Source: UPXZ01 sp964634605 (GTDB lineage Bacteria > Bacteroidota > Bacteroidia > Bacteroidales > Paludibacteraceae). Taken from it: a DNA stretch of 64,000 nt. Within the stretch, counting starts at the first letter, position 1. Every line of letters begins with the position of its first letter. The stretch spans positions 1 through 64,000 of the forward strand of contig CAZWLJ010000002.1 of the NCBI GenBank assembly GCA_964634605.1. The letters are read 5' to 3'. The notes under the pieces were generated by a model. It searched no databases. It worked only from the letters and a program-made list of their open reading frames with translations, and was not told the DNA's origin. Shown here one piece after another: positions 54,541-63,737 of the stretch. A program made the position numbers and the translations under genes.

Positions 54541-54548
54541 TATGTTTG
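54541..54548 (+). promoter_or_regulatory. -7 element (TATGTTTG) of the protease operon
   Basis: Perfect TAnnTTTG on the plus strand without a well-placed -33 TTG. The upstream direct repeats sit where an activator could replace it. The leader to the M14 gene would be about 280 bases. Confidence 0.5.
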
Positions 54549-54834
54549 GATAATTTTGAAAAATAGGATTGAACTGATGATTATTTCGGAGGAATTGAAT
54601 TACCGGATGTGACAAAAATCCGGATTATTCATTTATTTTCGGAGAAAATTAGTGATTGTTACAGATTGTCAGAAAACCAAAAAAGAGACAGTGTAATTTC
54701 AATCTTTAATAATTCTACCTGGCAAATTCACGGCAGAAAACAGAAATAACACTCCCTGAAATCGCATCCTGTATCGTCAAATCCGGAATGGAGGTATTAT
54801 TAAACATCGAAAATCAAACATTCAAAGTTACCTG

Positions 54835-56121
54835 ATGGATTTCAAAATGGACAGACAAATTTCCTCTTTCTGCAGGGTATTTCTATTTACCATTCTATTT
54901 TCTGGTTTTACCATTACCTCAAGGAGCCAGGAGATTTCCGTACATGAAAACGACTCTTCCTTTTATTCGGGTATTAAAAAAGAATTTGCCAAAGGAATTT
55001 CAATCAGGGATTTTTTAGAAACTGCCATTATTCAATGGAATCCGGTTAACAACGATTCAGCGAAGTGGGAACCTTTCGTTGTTGATATCAGCAAACACAT
55101 CAGTTATACCGGATTTGATGAAATTATCCGTAAACTTACTGCATCATCCATTGTAAAAGCATACACGGCATCATTAAAATCGGAAGATGGTAGGCCGATA
55201 TATTGCCTGGAGATTGGAAATGGCTCAAAAACAGTCAGTTTTACAGCCGGAGTGCATGCGCGCGAAGTAGCCAATCCGCAATTTTTGCTCAAATTTGCTT
55301 CGGAACTCGTTTCGGAATACGAAAAAGGCGATACCGTGATTAAAGACCGGCTTTCAAAGATAAAGCTGGCAATTCTTCCCTGCGTAAACCCTGACGGGTA
55401 CGAAGCTGCAACCAACGGAAACAACGCTATTACAAACAAAAATCATTATTTGTCAACATGTGATAACGGCGATGTGTTGATGGCAAAGTCAAATGCAAGA
55501 GGAGTGGATCTGAACCGGAATTTCCCGTCATTTTCTGCTTCTTTACTGTGGAACGAAAAAAAAGCAGACACCTATTTTATCAAAACACACAAAAACTCTT
55601 ATTACTTTGCCGGCGACACACTGGGCAGCGAGAATGAAACACGCGTAGCAATGAATTTTTTGATGAAATACATACCTGCTTCGTTTCGGTATGTTGATTT
55701 TCATTCAGTTGGAAGAGTTATTTATGCCGGGAAAGCTCATTTATCTGATGAATTTAACAAAGCATGCATGGAAACGGGAGGTCTGATTTCAAGCATTACC
55801 GGCTACCGGTTGCTGGGGCTGAAAGATGAAAATACAGGTGAAGGAACCGATGGCTCTATAACCGATTTTGCAGCTGAAATTGCCGCCGGTTTTGTTTATA
55901 ATCCGGTTATGGGACGGCTTGCACCACCTGACTCTGTAAATCCGGCAAGAAAAACCGAAATGTTCAAATATCACTGCTCGGTAAACACTGTGGAAACACT
56001 GAATTCATTATTCAACGAAAATAAACCGAAGTTACTAAAAACTTCCACCTCTCAGATGCATGCAGATGAATGGGAAAGGCACAGTTTATATCGTTTATTT
56101 CTGTCATTAATCAAAGAATAA
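54835..56121 (+). CDS. Secreted M14-family zinc carboxypeptidase
   Basis: This 428-residue exported peptidase has a signal peptide or membrane segment in residues 10-32 (RVFLFTILFSGFTITSRSQ) and a short pro-region. The M14 domain (about 90-400) shows zinc ligands in AGVHAREVANPQF (HxxE), NPDGYE, the substrate-binding RGVDLNRNFP, and VDFHSVGRVIYAG with the third ligand His. A likely catalytic Glu sits in the FAAEIAAGF stretch. It should remove C-terminal amino acids or cut peptide cross-links such as gamma-D-Glu bonds. The start at 54835 or four codons later (54847) cannot be separated. It leads a run of plus-strand secreted proteins. Confidence 0.88.
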   Translation: MDFKMDRQISSFCRVFLFTILFSGFTITSRSQEISVHENDSSFYSGIKKEFAKGISIRDFLETAIIQWNPVNNDSAKWEPFVVDISKHISYTGFDEIIRKLTASSIVKAYTASLKSEDGRPIYCLEIGNGSKTVSFTAGVHAREVANPQFLLKFASELVSEYEKGDTVIKDRLSKIKLAILPCVNPDGYEAATNGNNAITNKNHYLSTCDNGDVLMAKSNARGVDLNRNFPSFSASLLWNEKKADTYFIKTHKNSYYFAGDTLGSENETRVAMNFLMKYIPASFRYVDFHSVGRVIYAGKAHLSDEFNKACMETGGLISSITGYRLLGLKDENTGEGTDGSITDFAAEIAAGFVYNPVMGRLAPPDSVNPARKTEMFKYHCSVNTVETLNSLFNENKPKLLKTSTSQMHADEWERHSLYRLFLSLIKE

Positions 56122-56137
56122 AATAACAACGTTTATT

Positions 56138-57028
56138 ATGAAAACACGCAATTTTTTTCTTTTGTTATTTGCTAACACGTTTGTTGCTGTCAGCGCTCTG
56201 GAGCCTGCTTCTTTTCTGAAAGATGAAAACGTAAAAGGCAGCGTAAAATCAATGACCAGTATTTACACAGGTGTAAAATACAAAAACGAACAAAGAAAAA
56301 ATGTGTACCTTTTCAACTCCAAAGGTCAGCTGACAAAAAACACGTATTACTGGCAGGACAAACCTAGTAGTTCTGTTACAGATTATACATACGACGCCAG
56401 GGGATTTCTTATTTCCGAAAAAGTGACAAATCCCGTAACAGGAAAAGTGGAAAGTAAAGAGTCATATCTGAATGACCCGAAAGGACTGCCTGTAAAACAA
56501 ACCACGTACTATGACGGATCTGACAAACCCTCATATATTAAGACATATACCAGAAATCCTGCCGGGAAAATACTAACCGAAAAAACAATTTCAATGCCTG
56601 AAAATAAAATCTATTATCCAAAATTCACCTATAAGTACGATTTGAAAGGAAATATAACAGAGCAACACACTGAGTATGGCTCGGGTCTCTTTTCTCATTC
56701 AAAGTTCACGCTTACTTATAATAAAAAGGGAAAAGTGGAAAAAGAATATGAATACAGCGAATCTTCAAGCATGACTTCAGATGGTAACGATTACAAAACG
56801 ACAACAAAAGTATATAAATACGACGAAAAAGACCGGGTGTCGACGATAGAAACGGAAGGAGGAGGTATTATTCAACAATATGTATACGACGAATTCGGAA
56901 ACATAACAAAAGAGACAGATGCGGAATATTTATATGAATACGACAACAAGGGAAACTGGATTAAAAAAACCACGATTAAAGAAGGTGAAATGTATTGTAT
57001 AGAAGAACGAAATTATGTTTATTTGTAA
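56138..57028 (+). CDS. Exported YD-repeat (RHS-like) protein
   Basis: This 296-residue protein has a signal peptide (cleavage near SALEP). About eight short repeats of the YD/RHS type follow, each with a (T/K)YxYDxxGx(L/I) core, such as YTYDARGFLISE, FTYKYDLKGNITEQ, VYKYDEKDRVSTIE, YVYDEFGNITKE and YEYDNKGNWIKK. Such repeats form extended beta structures that bind carbohydrate or encapsulate proteins. It is far too short to be an RHS toxin shell and has no toxin tail. It lies 16 bases after the M14 gene, so it is in the same operon. The role is unknown. Confidence 0.82.
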   Translation: MKTRNFFLLLFANTFVAVSALEPASFLKDENVKGSVKSMTSIYTGVKYKNEQRKNVYLFNSKGQLTKNTYYWQDKPSSSVTDYTYDARGFLISEKVTNPVTGKVESKESYLNDPKGLPVKQTTYYDGSDKPSYIKTYTRNPAGKILTEKTISMPENKIYYPKFTYKYDLKGNITEQHTEYGSGLFSHSKFTLTYNKKGKVEKEYEYSESSSMTSDGNDYKTTTKVYKYDEKDRVSTIETEGGGIIQQYVYDEFGNITKETDAEYLYEYDNKGNWIKKTTIKEGEMYCIEERNYVYL

Positions 57029-57112
57029 TTGTTTCTTCATACAAAAAATATGATGTAAACAAAAAAACCTGCAGACCTTAAGTAAAAAACAACTGTAAAT
57101 AAAAATCTGACT

Positions 57113-60100
57113 ATGAATGCATTACAAAATAAACCCCGGCAATCGCAATCATTAATTGTGTTTTTCATAGTTGCTCTAGTATGTTCGTCAGGATGCTTCA
57201 CTCAGTTGAATGCTCAGATGAAACCGGCAGATATTGCCGGCAAATTTGCATTAAATTACTTTAATTCAGCAAGCCGGAAAGGCAAAATGCAACAAGCTCC
57301 TGTGAGTTCAGCCGAAATTCAGCTGAAATACCAGTCGGCAGAAACAGCCCGCACTCCATTGTATTTGTTTCAAAACGAACAAAAAGGATTTGTGGTTTTT
57401 GCACAGAGCACGAAAGGTTTTCAGATTCTGGGATACTCTGACAAAGCCAATTTTAATCCGGCTGAAATGCCTGAAGGGTTACGACATTTGCTAAAACTGT
57501 ACGAAAATGCCAATCCGGACAGCATTGTAGGGATACAAAACACCAAGGGTACAACAATAGCAGTTGAGCCACTTTTAGATAAAGCTGGTGTGAACCTTAA
57601 CCAGTTTCATCATGAAAATGTGGGCGGAAGCTGGAGCGGGTGTATGGCCACTGCAATGACACAGATTATGTGCTATTACAAGTATCCGGACAAAGGCATC
57701 GGGTCTCATTGTTATACAAATGCGACATACGGAGAGCTTTGTGCCGATTTTGAAAATACTCATTACAACTGGGTTAATCCCACTGACGAAGATTTCAAAT
57801 TATTGTCTTATCACGTAGGAGTATCCATGGACATGAATTACAATGGCAGTCCATTAGGAAGTTCACCATTATCTCCACAGTCTCTCTATGCCTTGCATGA
57901 TTATTTTGGATATACATGCGAATCATTTAATGAATTTTCACGCAATTCACAAGTTATTCAAAACGTCATTGCTCAGCAAAAACCCGTTTACGCTCATCTT
58001 CTTGGTAATCCGGGACACGCTGTGGTACTGGATGGATATGACAGCAATGGGTTTTTTCATATCAACTTTGGCTGGGGTGGAAGTGCAAATGGTTATTACA
58101 TGCTGAATAACAATTCCTTGTTGTACGGAGGAAATTATAAATTCGGCACCAACCTGGGTGAAGTCATTTTGTATCAGCCCGGACCAGTTCACCTGAACAA
58201 GACCGATTCTCTCGCTTTAGTGTCAATAAAAAACAACATCAGTAATCTGGACTGGGATTTATCTGATACTCAGAAACGTACAGGCATTACCACGCTTAAC
58301 GGCAGAGTCATTGGTTTGCACATTTACTCCTCCAATATGATCGGCAATGAAGGCTCCATACCAGAAGGTATTGATAGCCTGAAAGAATTAGTCAGCTTAA
58401 CAATTGCAGGCAAATTACACGGTACAATTCCTCAATCCATCTCAAACCTCACCAACCTTCAATCGCTTAATATTTCGAACTTTTCCGGAACGTTGAGCGA
58501 TACTATCCCTACGGAAATCGGAAATCTGACAAATCTGACAAATCTTAGCATTTTTAATGCTGCCAAAGGTCCTATTCCGGCATCAATCGGGAAGCTTACC
58601 AATTTATTGAATCTTTATTTACCCACGGGAAACATCGACGGAACGATACCGGTAGAATTATTCGGTCTGAGTAAATTACAGTCAATAACACTGGACGATC
58701 AAAAACTGAGCGGGACTATTTCTGAAAGCCTGGGAAATCTGAGAAATCTGAATTTTTTAAGTATGGCAAATAATCAACTGAGTGGAAATATACCCTCAAC
58801 AATCGGCAACCTGAATAATCTGCTGTATCTCGATTTTTCGGGCAACAAGCTATCCGGTGTAATTCCTCCCTCGCTGAATAAATGTACATCCTTATCAAAC
58901 CTGAAAATTAACAATAATGAACTCGAAGGCGTAGTGCCGCCCGTTTTTGACAACAAATTCAAACTTTTAAGCCTCGACCTGAGCAACAACAAACTAACCG
59001 GAATATCTGAAAACATAGGCAAACTTACCAATCTGCAGACATTAAATCTTAACAACAACCGGCTCACTTCTCTCCCCGATTCGCTGAATCAACTAAGAGC
59101 ATTGCAATCGTTGTCGGCCAACAACAATAAAATAAACCGTTTGCCTCAGAATCTCAACAAACTTACAAATCTGACCACGTTAAATCTGGTAAACAACGAA
59201 ATAACCACGTTTCACAACGACCTGTGTTTCCTGCCAAATCTGACATGGATTGACCTGAGCTTTAACAGAATAACTCGTTTACCAACCATGATTTCCGATT
59301 TGAAAGCACGAATACTTCAAATTCAGGACAACGAACTTTCGGGTGAAATACCGGCTAATTTATTACGCACCGAACCGGGTTACTACCGTTTTCACAACAA
59401 CCGGTTTGTTTACAACGACATACCCAGGGGAAATGATTTTACAAATTACATCGGAGAACAGAAACCACTTAAACTACTGAAAAACACTTTCAAGGCTAAT
59501 CCGGGCGATACCATCGAAATTGATATTCGGAAGATTTGCAGTAATCTGAATAAATACGATAAATATGTGTGGTGCGAATATCCACAGGTTAAAACCGAAT
59601 ATCAGACAAATATTGAAATTGAACAGGGACCTGTTTTGCATCTTGCATTATCCGATAAAAATTTGTCAAAAAAATATTACTGCAGAATAACAAACGACAG
59701 CGCATCCACCTACAAAGATCCGCAGATTTATTACCGTATTACGTGTCTGAGTAACCTGATAACCGATACTGTATATCTGGGAATACAAACCGAAGATGAA
59801 TTTCTCGCCGAAAAATATCCCGAACAGTACATCGTTAAATCGGAAACCTTACAAAAAAAGGAACTGAGCGATAAAACCGTCACACTCATTTCGCCATTCA
59901 AAATGCGTGGAGAAAAAAAATGGGAAGCTTCGTCAGACCAAAAAGAATGGTACGAATTATCAACGTCCATGACACAAAACGACCTGAAAGCTAATCTTAT
60001 ATCGGTAAAGGAAGAAGAACTGAAAATCTCACCCAAAACTCCGGCCTATTACCGGTGTGCTTTGCACGAGCTAAACTGTGCCCCTCATTACAGCGACACA

Positions 60101-62500
60101 CTCAAAATCAATCCGTATGGAAAGGTAATCTGCGATACTACGATAAATGTACTGAACAAAACCGTTACTATCAGGAAAGACAGTATCGAGGTAACCATTC
60201 CGCAGGGAATAAACAACGGTGATTTCAGACTTACTATCGTTAAACTCGACAATCCACCTCCGAAACCGGACTCGGTTTTCCGGTTAGGCTCCGTGTATGA
60301 CGTGACGGTGAGTTTCGCTGATTCTTTTTATCTGCCGGTTGTCGTCAAGCTGAAAAACCTGAACAAAAGGTCGTTTAATCCGATGAATATTGACAACTAC
60401 AAGGCCGTTTATTTCGACGACATAAAACAGCGCTGGGAGTACTACAACGATGCAAACATCAATCTGAATGACACCACACTCACTTTTGGCACTTATCATT
60501 TTACAAAAATCGGATATTTCGAGTTCAACGAGATGAACTATACCCACAGGCTTACGCGGGGAAGGGTCAATGTCATTTACAACGTGAGTGATCTTAATTA
60601 TTTTGATCTTTATGGCAGAATGACTGAAAATGACGGATTAAAAGACTGGCACAACACCAATACCGACCCGGATAAGGATGGCAATCCGTATATGATACAG
60701 GACATTGCAGAGTATATGAACCAGATTATCAATAAATGTGATTTACTCGGACTCGAAACTCCGGGTTTGCGCTTTAATGTATATGTAAAACAGGTAGGAA
60801 ATTACGGTCAGATAGGCGCAGCAAGCTATCTTTCGGGGCGCGGTTTTCTTTATGTCGATCCGGTGTTTATGTGCATGGAAAAATCCATTGATGATAACCG
60901 CAAAATGATGATGACAACTCTTGCACATGAATACACGCATTACACGCAGGACTACTACATGTCAATGCTTATCAACAATTACTTCTGGCAGGAAGCAGTA
61001 GCGCCCATCGGGGGCAGAATGATCTGGAATACAACTCAATTACCTGAATCCGAACCGGAAATGCTCCTGAGAGAAGCATTGTCGCCTTCGAAAAACAATA
61101 AAACAATTTTTGAGATACTCGCTTCTACCTGGTTCAATGATTACAACCTTCCGGTGGTAAGCAAGCTTGCATCAAATTCGGCCGATTACAACCTCGCAAG
61201 TCTTTTCCTGCATTACATGCAAAATTATCGTCACGGGACAACACTGGATGCGGCTGTTTTATTGAAAGAAACATCCTATTTCGACACCTGGCTCGGTTAT
61301 CTGGAGAGTTACATTAAAAAAAACCTGAAGTCAGATACCGGAACCGAGTTTGCCGATTACATCCGGTACATTTTCAGCGGTGTAAATCTCAAATTTACGG
61401 TCATCAATCAGGAAGATGGCAGTCCATACAAATACATTTATAAAAATATTGATGAAAAGGGCAATTTTGCCAGTTTATTAAACTACAATTTCGAGAAACT
61501 TGATTTTCAGACCAATAAGGTTTCATTAAAAATACCCTATCTGGGAGCACGAATGTATCTGCTGAATAATATGACGAAGGAAAAAGCCGTGGTGGTAAGA
61601 TACAAAAGGCTGACCGAAAAAAATCAAAACGAAAAAGCATTCTTCGGAAAATTCGATGAGAAAACCAAACAGATGAAAATGGTGGAAATCACCGACTCAA
61701 CTGAATATGTCTTTTTGCTCGAAGCTCTGAGCGAAAAATCGAATACCGATTTTCTGAATTCGGGATTTCTGCTTTTTGTCAATGCCAAAACTAACAGCAC
61801 GATTTTTACCGATTACAACGCCTCGTTCGAGTTGTCGGCAATGCCAATTCCGAATATCACTGATTTGTGCTATGCCGATGTCACACAGGATGCCATTCAT
61901 AATTTCGACAACGGAATGAAGAATCTCTTTTTCATATCAGGTAAAGTGAAGATGCCTTACATTACCGATTTAAGTTTCAGTACCGAGAATTTTCAAACCG
62001 CTATGGAATTAATAGAAGACTCGATAGTTCAGGTAAACTGCAGTTTCACGAATAAATTAAGATACAATAGCGGACCAAATCTGCCAGCATCCATCCAGAA
62101 TACAGATATTACACAAAAAATTGAATACGATTTCATTTCCGGAAACATGATGATACATCAGTTCAGCAAAACAGTGAATAAATGGGGTGCTTATCACGAT
62201 GACTTTACAAATACTGACAAGCCTGAATATACATTTGAAATTGAGGAAAAAGACCAGAAAATGTGGCTGAAAAAAATTCTGAATCTGGTTCCAGACACCA
62301 AATCGTGGTCCGAAAGCACACTCCTCTTCGAAACAAAAACCTCTGAGGAAACGATGAACACGGTGGAAAAACTCGAAGAAAGCACAAAGACAACACAATT
62401 TGATGCAAGCGGGCAAGAGACAGGAAGTAACACGGTGAATTATCTGAATACAGATTATACATCAAATAATACAATGCATATCTGGTTACACACCAAATAA
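57113..62500 (+). CDS. C10 (streptopain-like) cysteine protease with leucine-rich repeats and HEYTH metallopeptidase-like region
   Basis: This 1795-residue exported protein has a signal peptide ending near LNAQ. A streptopain-type propeptide (about 40-150, with KGFVVFAQSTKGFQILGYSD) leads into a peptidase C10 domain (about 165-340) with catalytic Cys177 in GGSWSGCMATAMTQIM and His302 in HAVVLDGYD, then NFGWGGSANGYY. About 15 leucine-rich repeats follow (365-750), first of the GxIP plant-like type, then of the LP bacterial type. Beta domains (about 760-1140) include a ZU5-like VTIPQGINNGDFRL stretch. A further globular region holds HEYTH at 1272-1276 and a candidate third ligand Glu1294 (FWQEAVA), the pattern of gluzincin zinc peptidases. 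No T9SS tail is obvious. It may be one polypeptide with two protease activities. Confidence 0.85.
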   Translation: MNALQNKPRQSQSLIVFFIVALVCSSGCFTQLNAQMKPADIAGKFALNYFNSASRKGKMQQAPVSSAEIQLKYQSAETARTPLYLFQNEQKGFVVFAQSTKGFQILGYSDKANFNPAEMPEGLRHLLKLYENANPDSIVGIQNTKGTTIAVEPLLDKAGVNLNQFHHENVGGSWSGCMATAMTQIMCYYKYPDKGIGSHCYTNATYGELCADFENTHYNWVNPTDEDFKLLSYHVGVSMDMNYNGSPLGSSPLSPQSLYALHDYFGYTCESFNEFSRNSQVIQNVIAQQKPVYAHLLGNPGHAVVLDGYDSNGFFHINFGWGGSANGYYMLNNNSLLYGGNYKFGTNLGEVILYQPGPVHLNKTDSLALVSIKNNISNLDWDLSDTQKRTGITTLNGRVIGLHIYSSNMIGNEGSIPEGIDSLKELVSLTIAGKLHGTIPQSISNLTNLQSLNISNFSGTLSDTIPTEIGNLTNLTNLSIFNAAKGPIPASIGKLTNLLNLYLPTGNIDGTIPVELFGLSKLQSITLDDQKLSGTISESLGNLRNLNFLSMANNQLSGNIPSTIGNLNNLLYLDFSGNKLSGVIPPSLNKCTSLSNLKINNNELEGVVPPVFDNKFKLLSLDLSNNKLTGISENIGKLTNLQTLNLNNNRLTSLPDSLNQLRALQSLSANNNKINRLPQNLNKLTNLTTLNLVNNEITTFHNDLCFLPNLTWIDLSFNRITRLPTMISDLKARILQIQDNELSGEIPANLLRTEPGYYRFHNNRFVYNDIPRGNDFTNYIGEQKPLKLLKNTFKANPGDTIEIDIRKICSNLNKYDKYVWCEYPQVKTEYQTNIEIEQGPVLHLALSDKNLSKKYYCRITNDSASTYKDPQIYYRITCLSNLITDTVYLGIQTEDEFLAEKYPEQYIVKSETLQKKELSDKTVTLISPFKMRGEKKWEASSDQKEWYELSTSMTQNDLKANLISVKEEELKISPKTPAYYRCALHELNCAPHYSDTLKINPYGKVICDTTINVLNKTVTIRKDSIEVTIPQGINNGDFRLTIVKLDNPPPKPDSVFRLGSVYDVTVSFADSFYLPVVVKLKNLNKRSFNPMNIDNYKAVYFDDIKQRWEYYNDANINLNDTTLTFGTYHFTKIGYFEFNEMNYTHRLTRGRVNVIYNVSDLNYFDLYGRMTENDGLKDWHNTNTDPDKDGNPYMIQDIAEYMNQIINKCDLLGLETPGLRFNVYVKQVGNYGQIGAASYLSGRGFLYVDPVFMCMEKSIDDNRKMMMTTLAHEYTHYTQDYYMSMLINNYFWQEAVAPIGGRMIWNTTQLPESEPEMLLREALSPSKNNKTIFEILASTWFNDYNLPVVSKLASNSADYNLASLFLHYMQNYRHGTTLDAAVLLKETSYFDTWLGYLESYIKKNLKSDTGTEFADYIRYIFSGVNLKFTVINQEDGSPYKYIYKNIDEKGNFASLLNYNFEKLDFQTNKVSLKIPYLGARMYLLNNMTKEKAVVVRYKRLTEKNQNEKAFFGKFDEKTKQMKMVEITDSTEYVFLLEALSEKSNTDFLNSGFLLFVNAKTNSTIFTDYNASFELSAMPIPNITDLCYADVTQDAIHNFDNGMKNLFFISGKVKMPYITDLSFSTENFQTAMELIEDSIVQVNCSFTNKLRYNSGPNLPASIQNTDITQKIEYDFISGNMMIHQFSKTVNKWGAYHDDFTNTDKPEYTFEIEEKDQKMWLKKILNLVPDTKSWSESTLLFETKTSEETMNTVEKLEESTKTTQFDASGQETGSNTVNYLNTDYTSNNTMHIWLHTK

Positions 62501-62542
62501 AACATTCTTTATAAACGAATTTAAGAAATTATAAAATAGATC

Positions 62543-63721
62543 ATGAAAAACAAGTTATTCTACCTTATGATTTTGGGTTTGTTGTTTGCAACATGCAAAC
62601 CCGTTAATCCGCCCGACGATCCCGATGATCCGGATGACCCGGACGATCCGCCTGTCGTAGCTGTGGATTCGCTGGGTGTGTCGATCACCACCATAGCTTT
62701 TACAGCTGCCAAAGACGCCAGTCTGGTTGTAGTCAGGACCAATAAATCGTGGACAGCCACCAAGACTGCCGACTGGATATCACTTTCGGCAAGTTCCGGA
62801 AACAAAAATACCGGTTTCCTGATTGGCGCTTCGGCCAACGACGGATTGAAGCGCGAAACTGCCATAACAATTCGCGCCGGTGATAAAACTGCTGAAATTA
62901 AAATTACCCAGGCCAGTGCACCTAAAATGACCGTAACCGTAAAAGGAATACCTGTAAGCATGATTCTGGTAGAAGGCGGACAGTTCACCATGGGAAGCAG
63001 CGAACAGAGCAACTACGGTCTGCCCCATCAGGTCATGCTGAGCGATTATTACCTGTCCGAGACCGAAGTTACCAATGCCCTGTGGCTTGCAGTGAAGGGC
63101 ACATTACCCTATACCGAGCACAGCGAAGCCGATAAACCCACGCTGCCTGTTAGTGAAGCAAACTGGAATGCGGTTACATCTGATTTTATCCCGGCACTCA
63201 ATCAGTTGACCGGTAAAACCTTCCGGTTACCAACCGAAGCCGAATGGGAATATGCTGCTCTGGGAGGCAAAAAAGCCACCGGCACCAAATATGCGGGAAG
63301 CAATACACTGGATGATGTAGCCTGGTATATGACAAACTCGGGCAAACTAAAAAAACCGGTGAAAGGAAAAGATCCGAATCAGCTTGGGCTATATGATATG
63401 AGCGGAAACGTAGCAGAATGGTGCAGCGACTGGTACGATTACTATTATGGATTTCAGATTGTCAATCAGACGGTTGTAGTACCAAACTTACAGGCCAATC
63501 CGAAAGGACCCGAAAGTGGTACAAACAAAATTGTACGGGGCGGAAGCATCGAAAGCGACGAAATGTGGGGATATTCCGCCTGCCATGTGAAATACCGCAA
63601 TTCTGTCAAACCTACCGGAATAGATGGTTGCTGGGGCAATACAGGAAATCCGCAGGAACCTCTGTGTAATTTCATAAAATATACCGGTTTCAGGCTTGTC
63701 ATACCTGTACAAAATCAATAA
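62543..63721 (+). CDS. BACON-domain lipoprotein with FGE-sulfatase (SUMF1-like) fold
   Basis: This 392-residue lipoprotein has a lipobox at LFATC (Cys 19), followed by an acidic PPDDPDDPDDPDDPP linker. A BACON domain follows (about 45-125, with TNKSWTATKTADWISLSASSGNKN and TITQASA-like KITQASA). The FGE/SUMF1-type domain (about 135-390) is recognised by MILVEGGQFTMGSSE, YYLSETEVTNALW, FRLPTEAEWEYAALGG, GLYDMSGNVAEWCSDWYD and the end KYTGFRLVIP. True formylglycine-generating enzymes carry two copper-binding Cys after GGS. Here only one similarly placed Cys (SACHVKYRNS) is seen after an insertion, so enzymatic activity is doubtful. The fold also serves binding roles, such as GldK. It lies 42 bases after the C10 protease gene. 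Confidence 0.88.
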   Translation: MKNKLFYLMILGLLFATCKPVNPPDDPDDPDDPDDPPVVAVDSLGVSITTIAFTAAKDASLVVVRTNKSWTATKTADWISLSASSGNKNTGFLIGASANDGLKRETAITIRAGDKTAEIKITQASAPKMTVTVKGIPVSMILVEGGQFTMGSSEQSNYGLPHQVMLSDYYLSETEVTNALWLAVKGTLPYTEHSEADKPTLPVSEANWNAVTSDFIPALNQLTGKTFRLPTEAEWEYAALGGKKATGTKYAGSNTLDDVAWYMTNSGKLKKPVKGKDPNQLGLYDMSGNVAEWCSDWYDYYYGFQIVNQTVVVPNLQANPKGPESGTNKIVRGGSIESDEMWGYSACHVKYRNSVKPTGIDGCWGNTGNPQEPLCNFIKYTGFRLVIPVQNQ

Positions 63722-63737
63722 AAATAAAAAATATAAG

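Larger units (their letters stand above)
54430..54834. other. Divergent regulatory region of the AraC gene and protease operon
   Basis: These 405 bases hold no gene. They contain -7 elements for both strands (54449-54456 minus, 54541-54548 plus), a pair of 13-bp direct repeats between them, and a CCGGAT/ATCCGG hairpin at 54603-54623 in the plus-strand leader. The remaining ~200 bases show nothing I recognise. Confidence 0.6.

Noticed and set aside
54430..54615. N-terminal extension of the AraC regulator
   Set aside because: It covers a perfect -7 element and the DNA direct repeats; the resulting protein duplication is just the repeats translated, and a good ATG exists at 54429.
56138..57028. 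RHS/contact-dependent toxin
   Set aside because: Only a few short YD repeats, no RHS core motif, no variable toxin C-terminus and no immunity gene.
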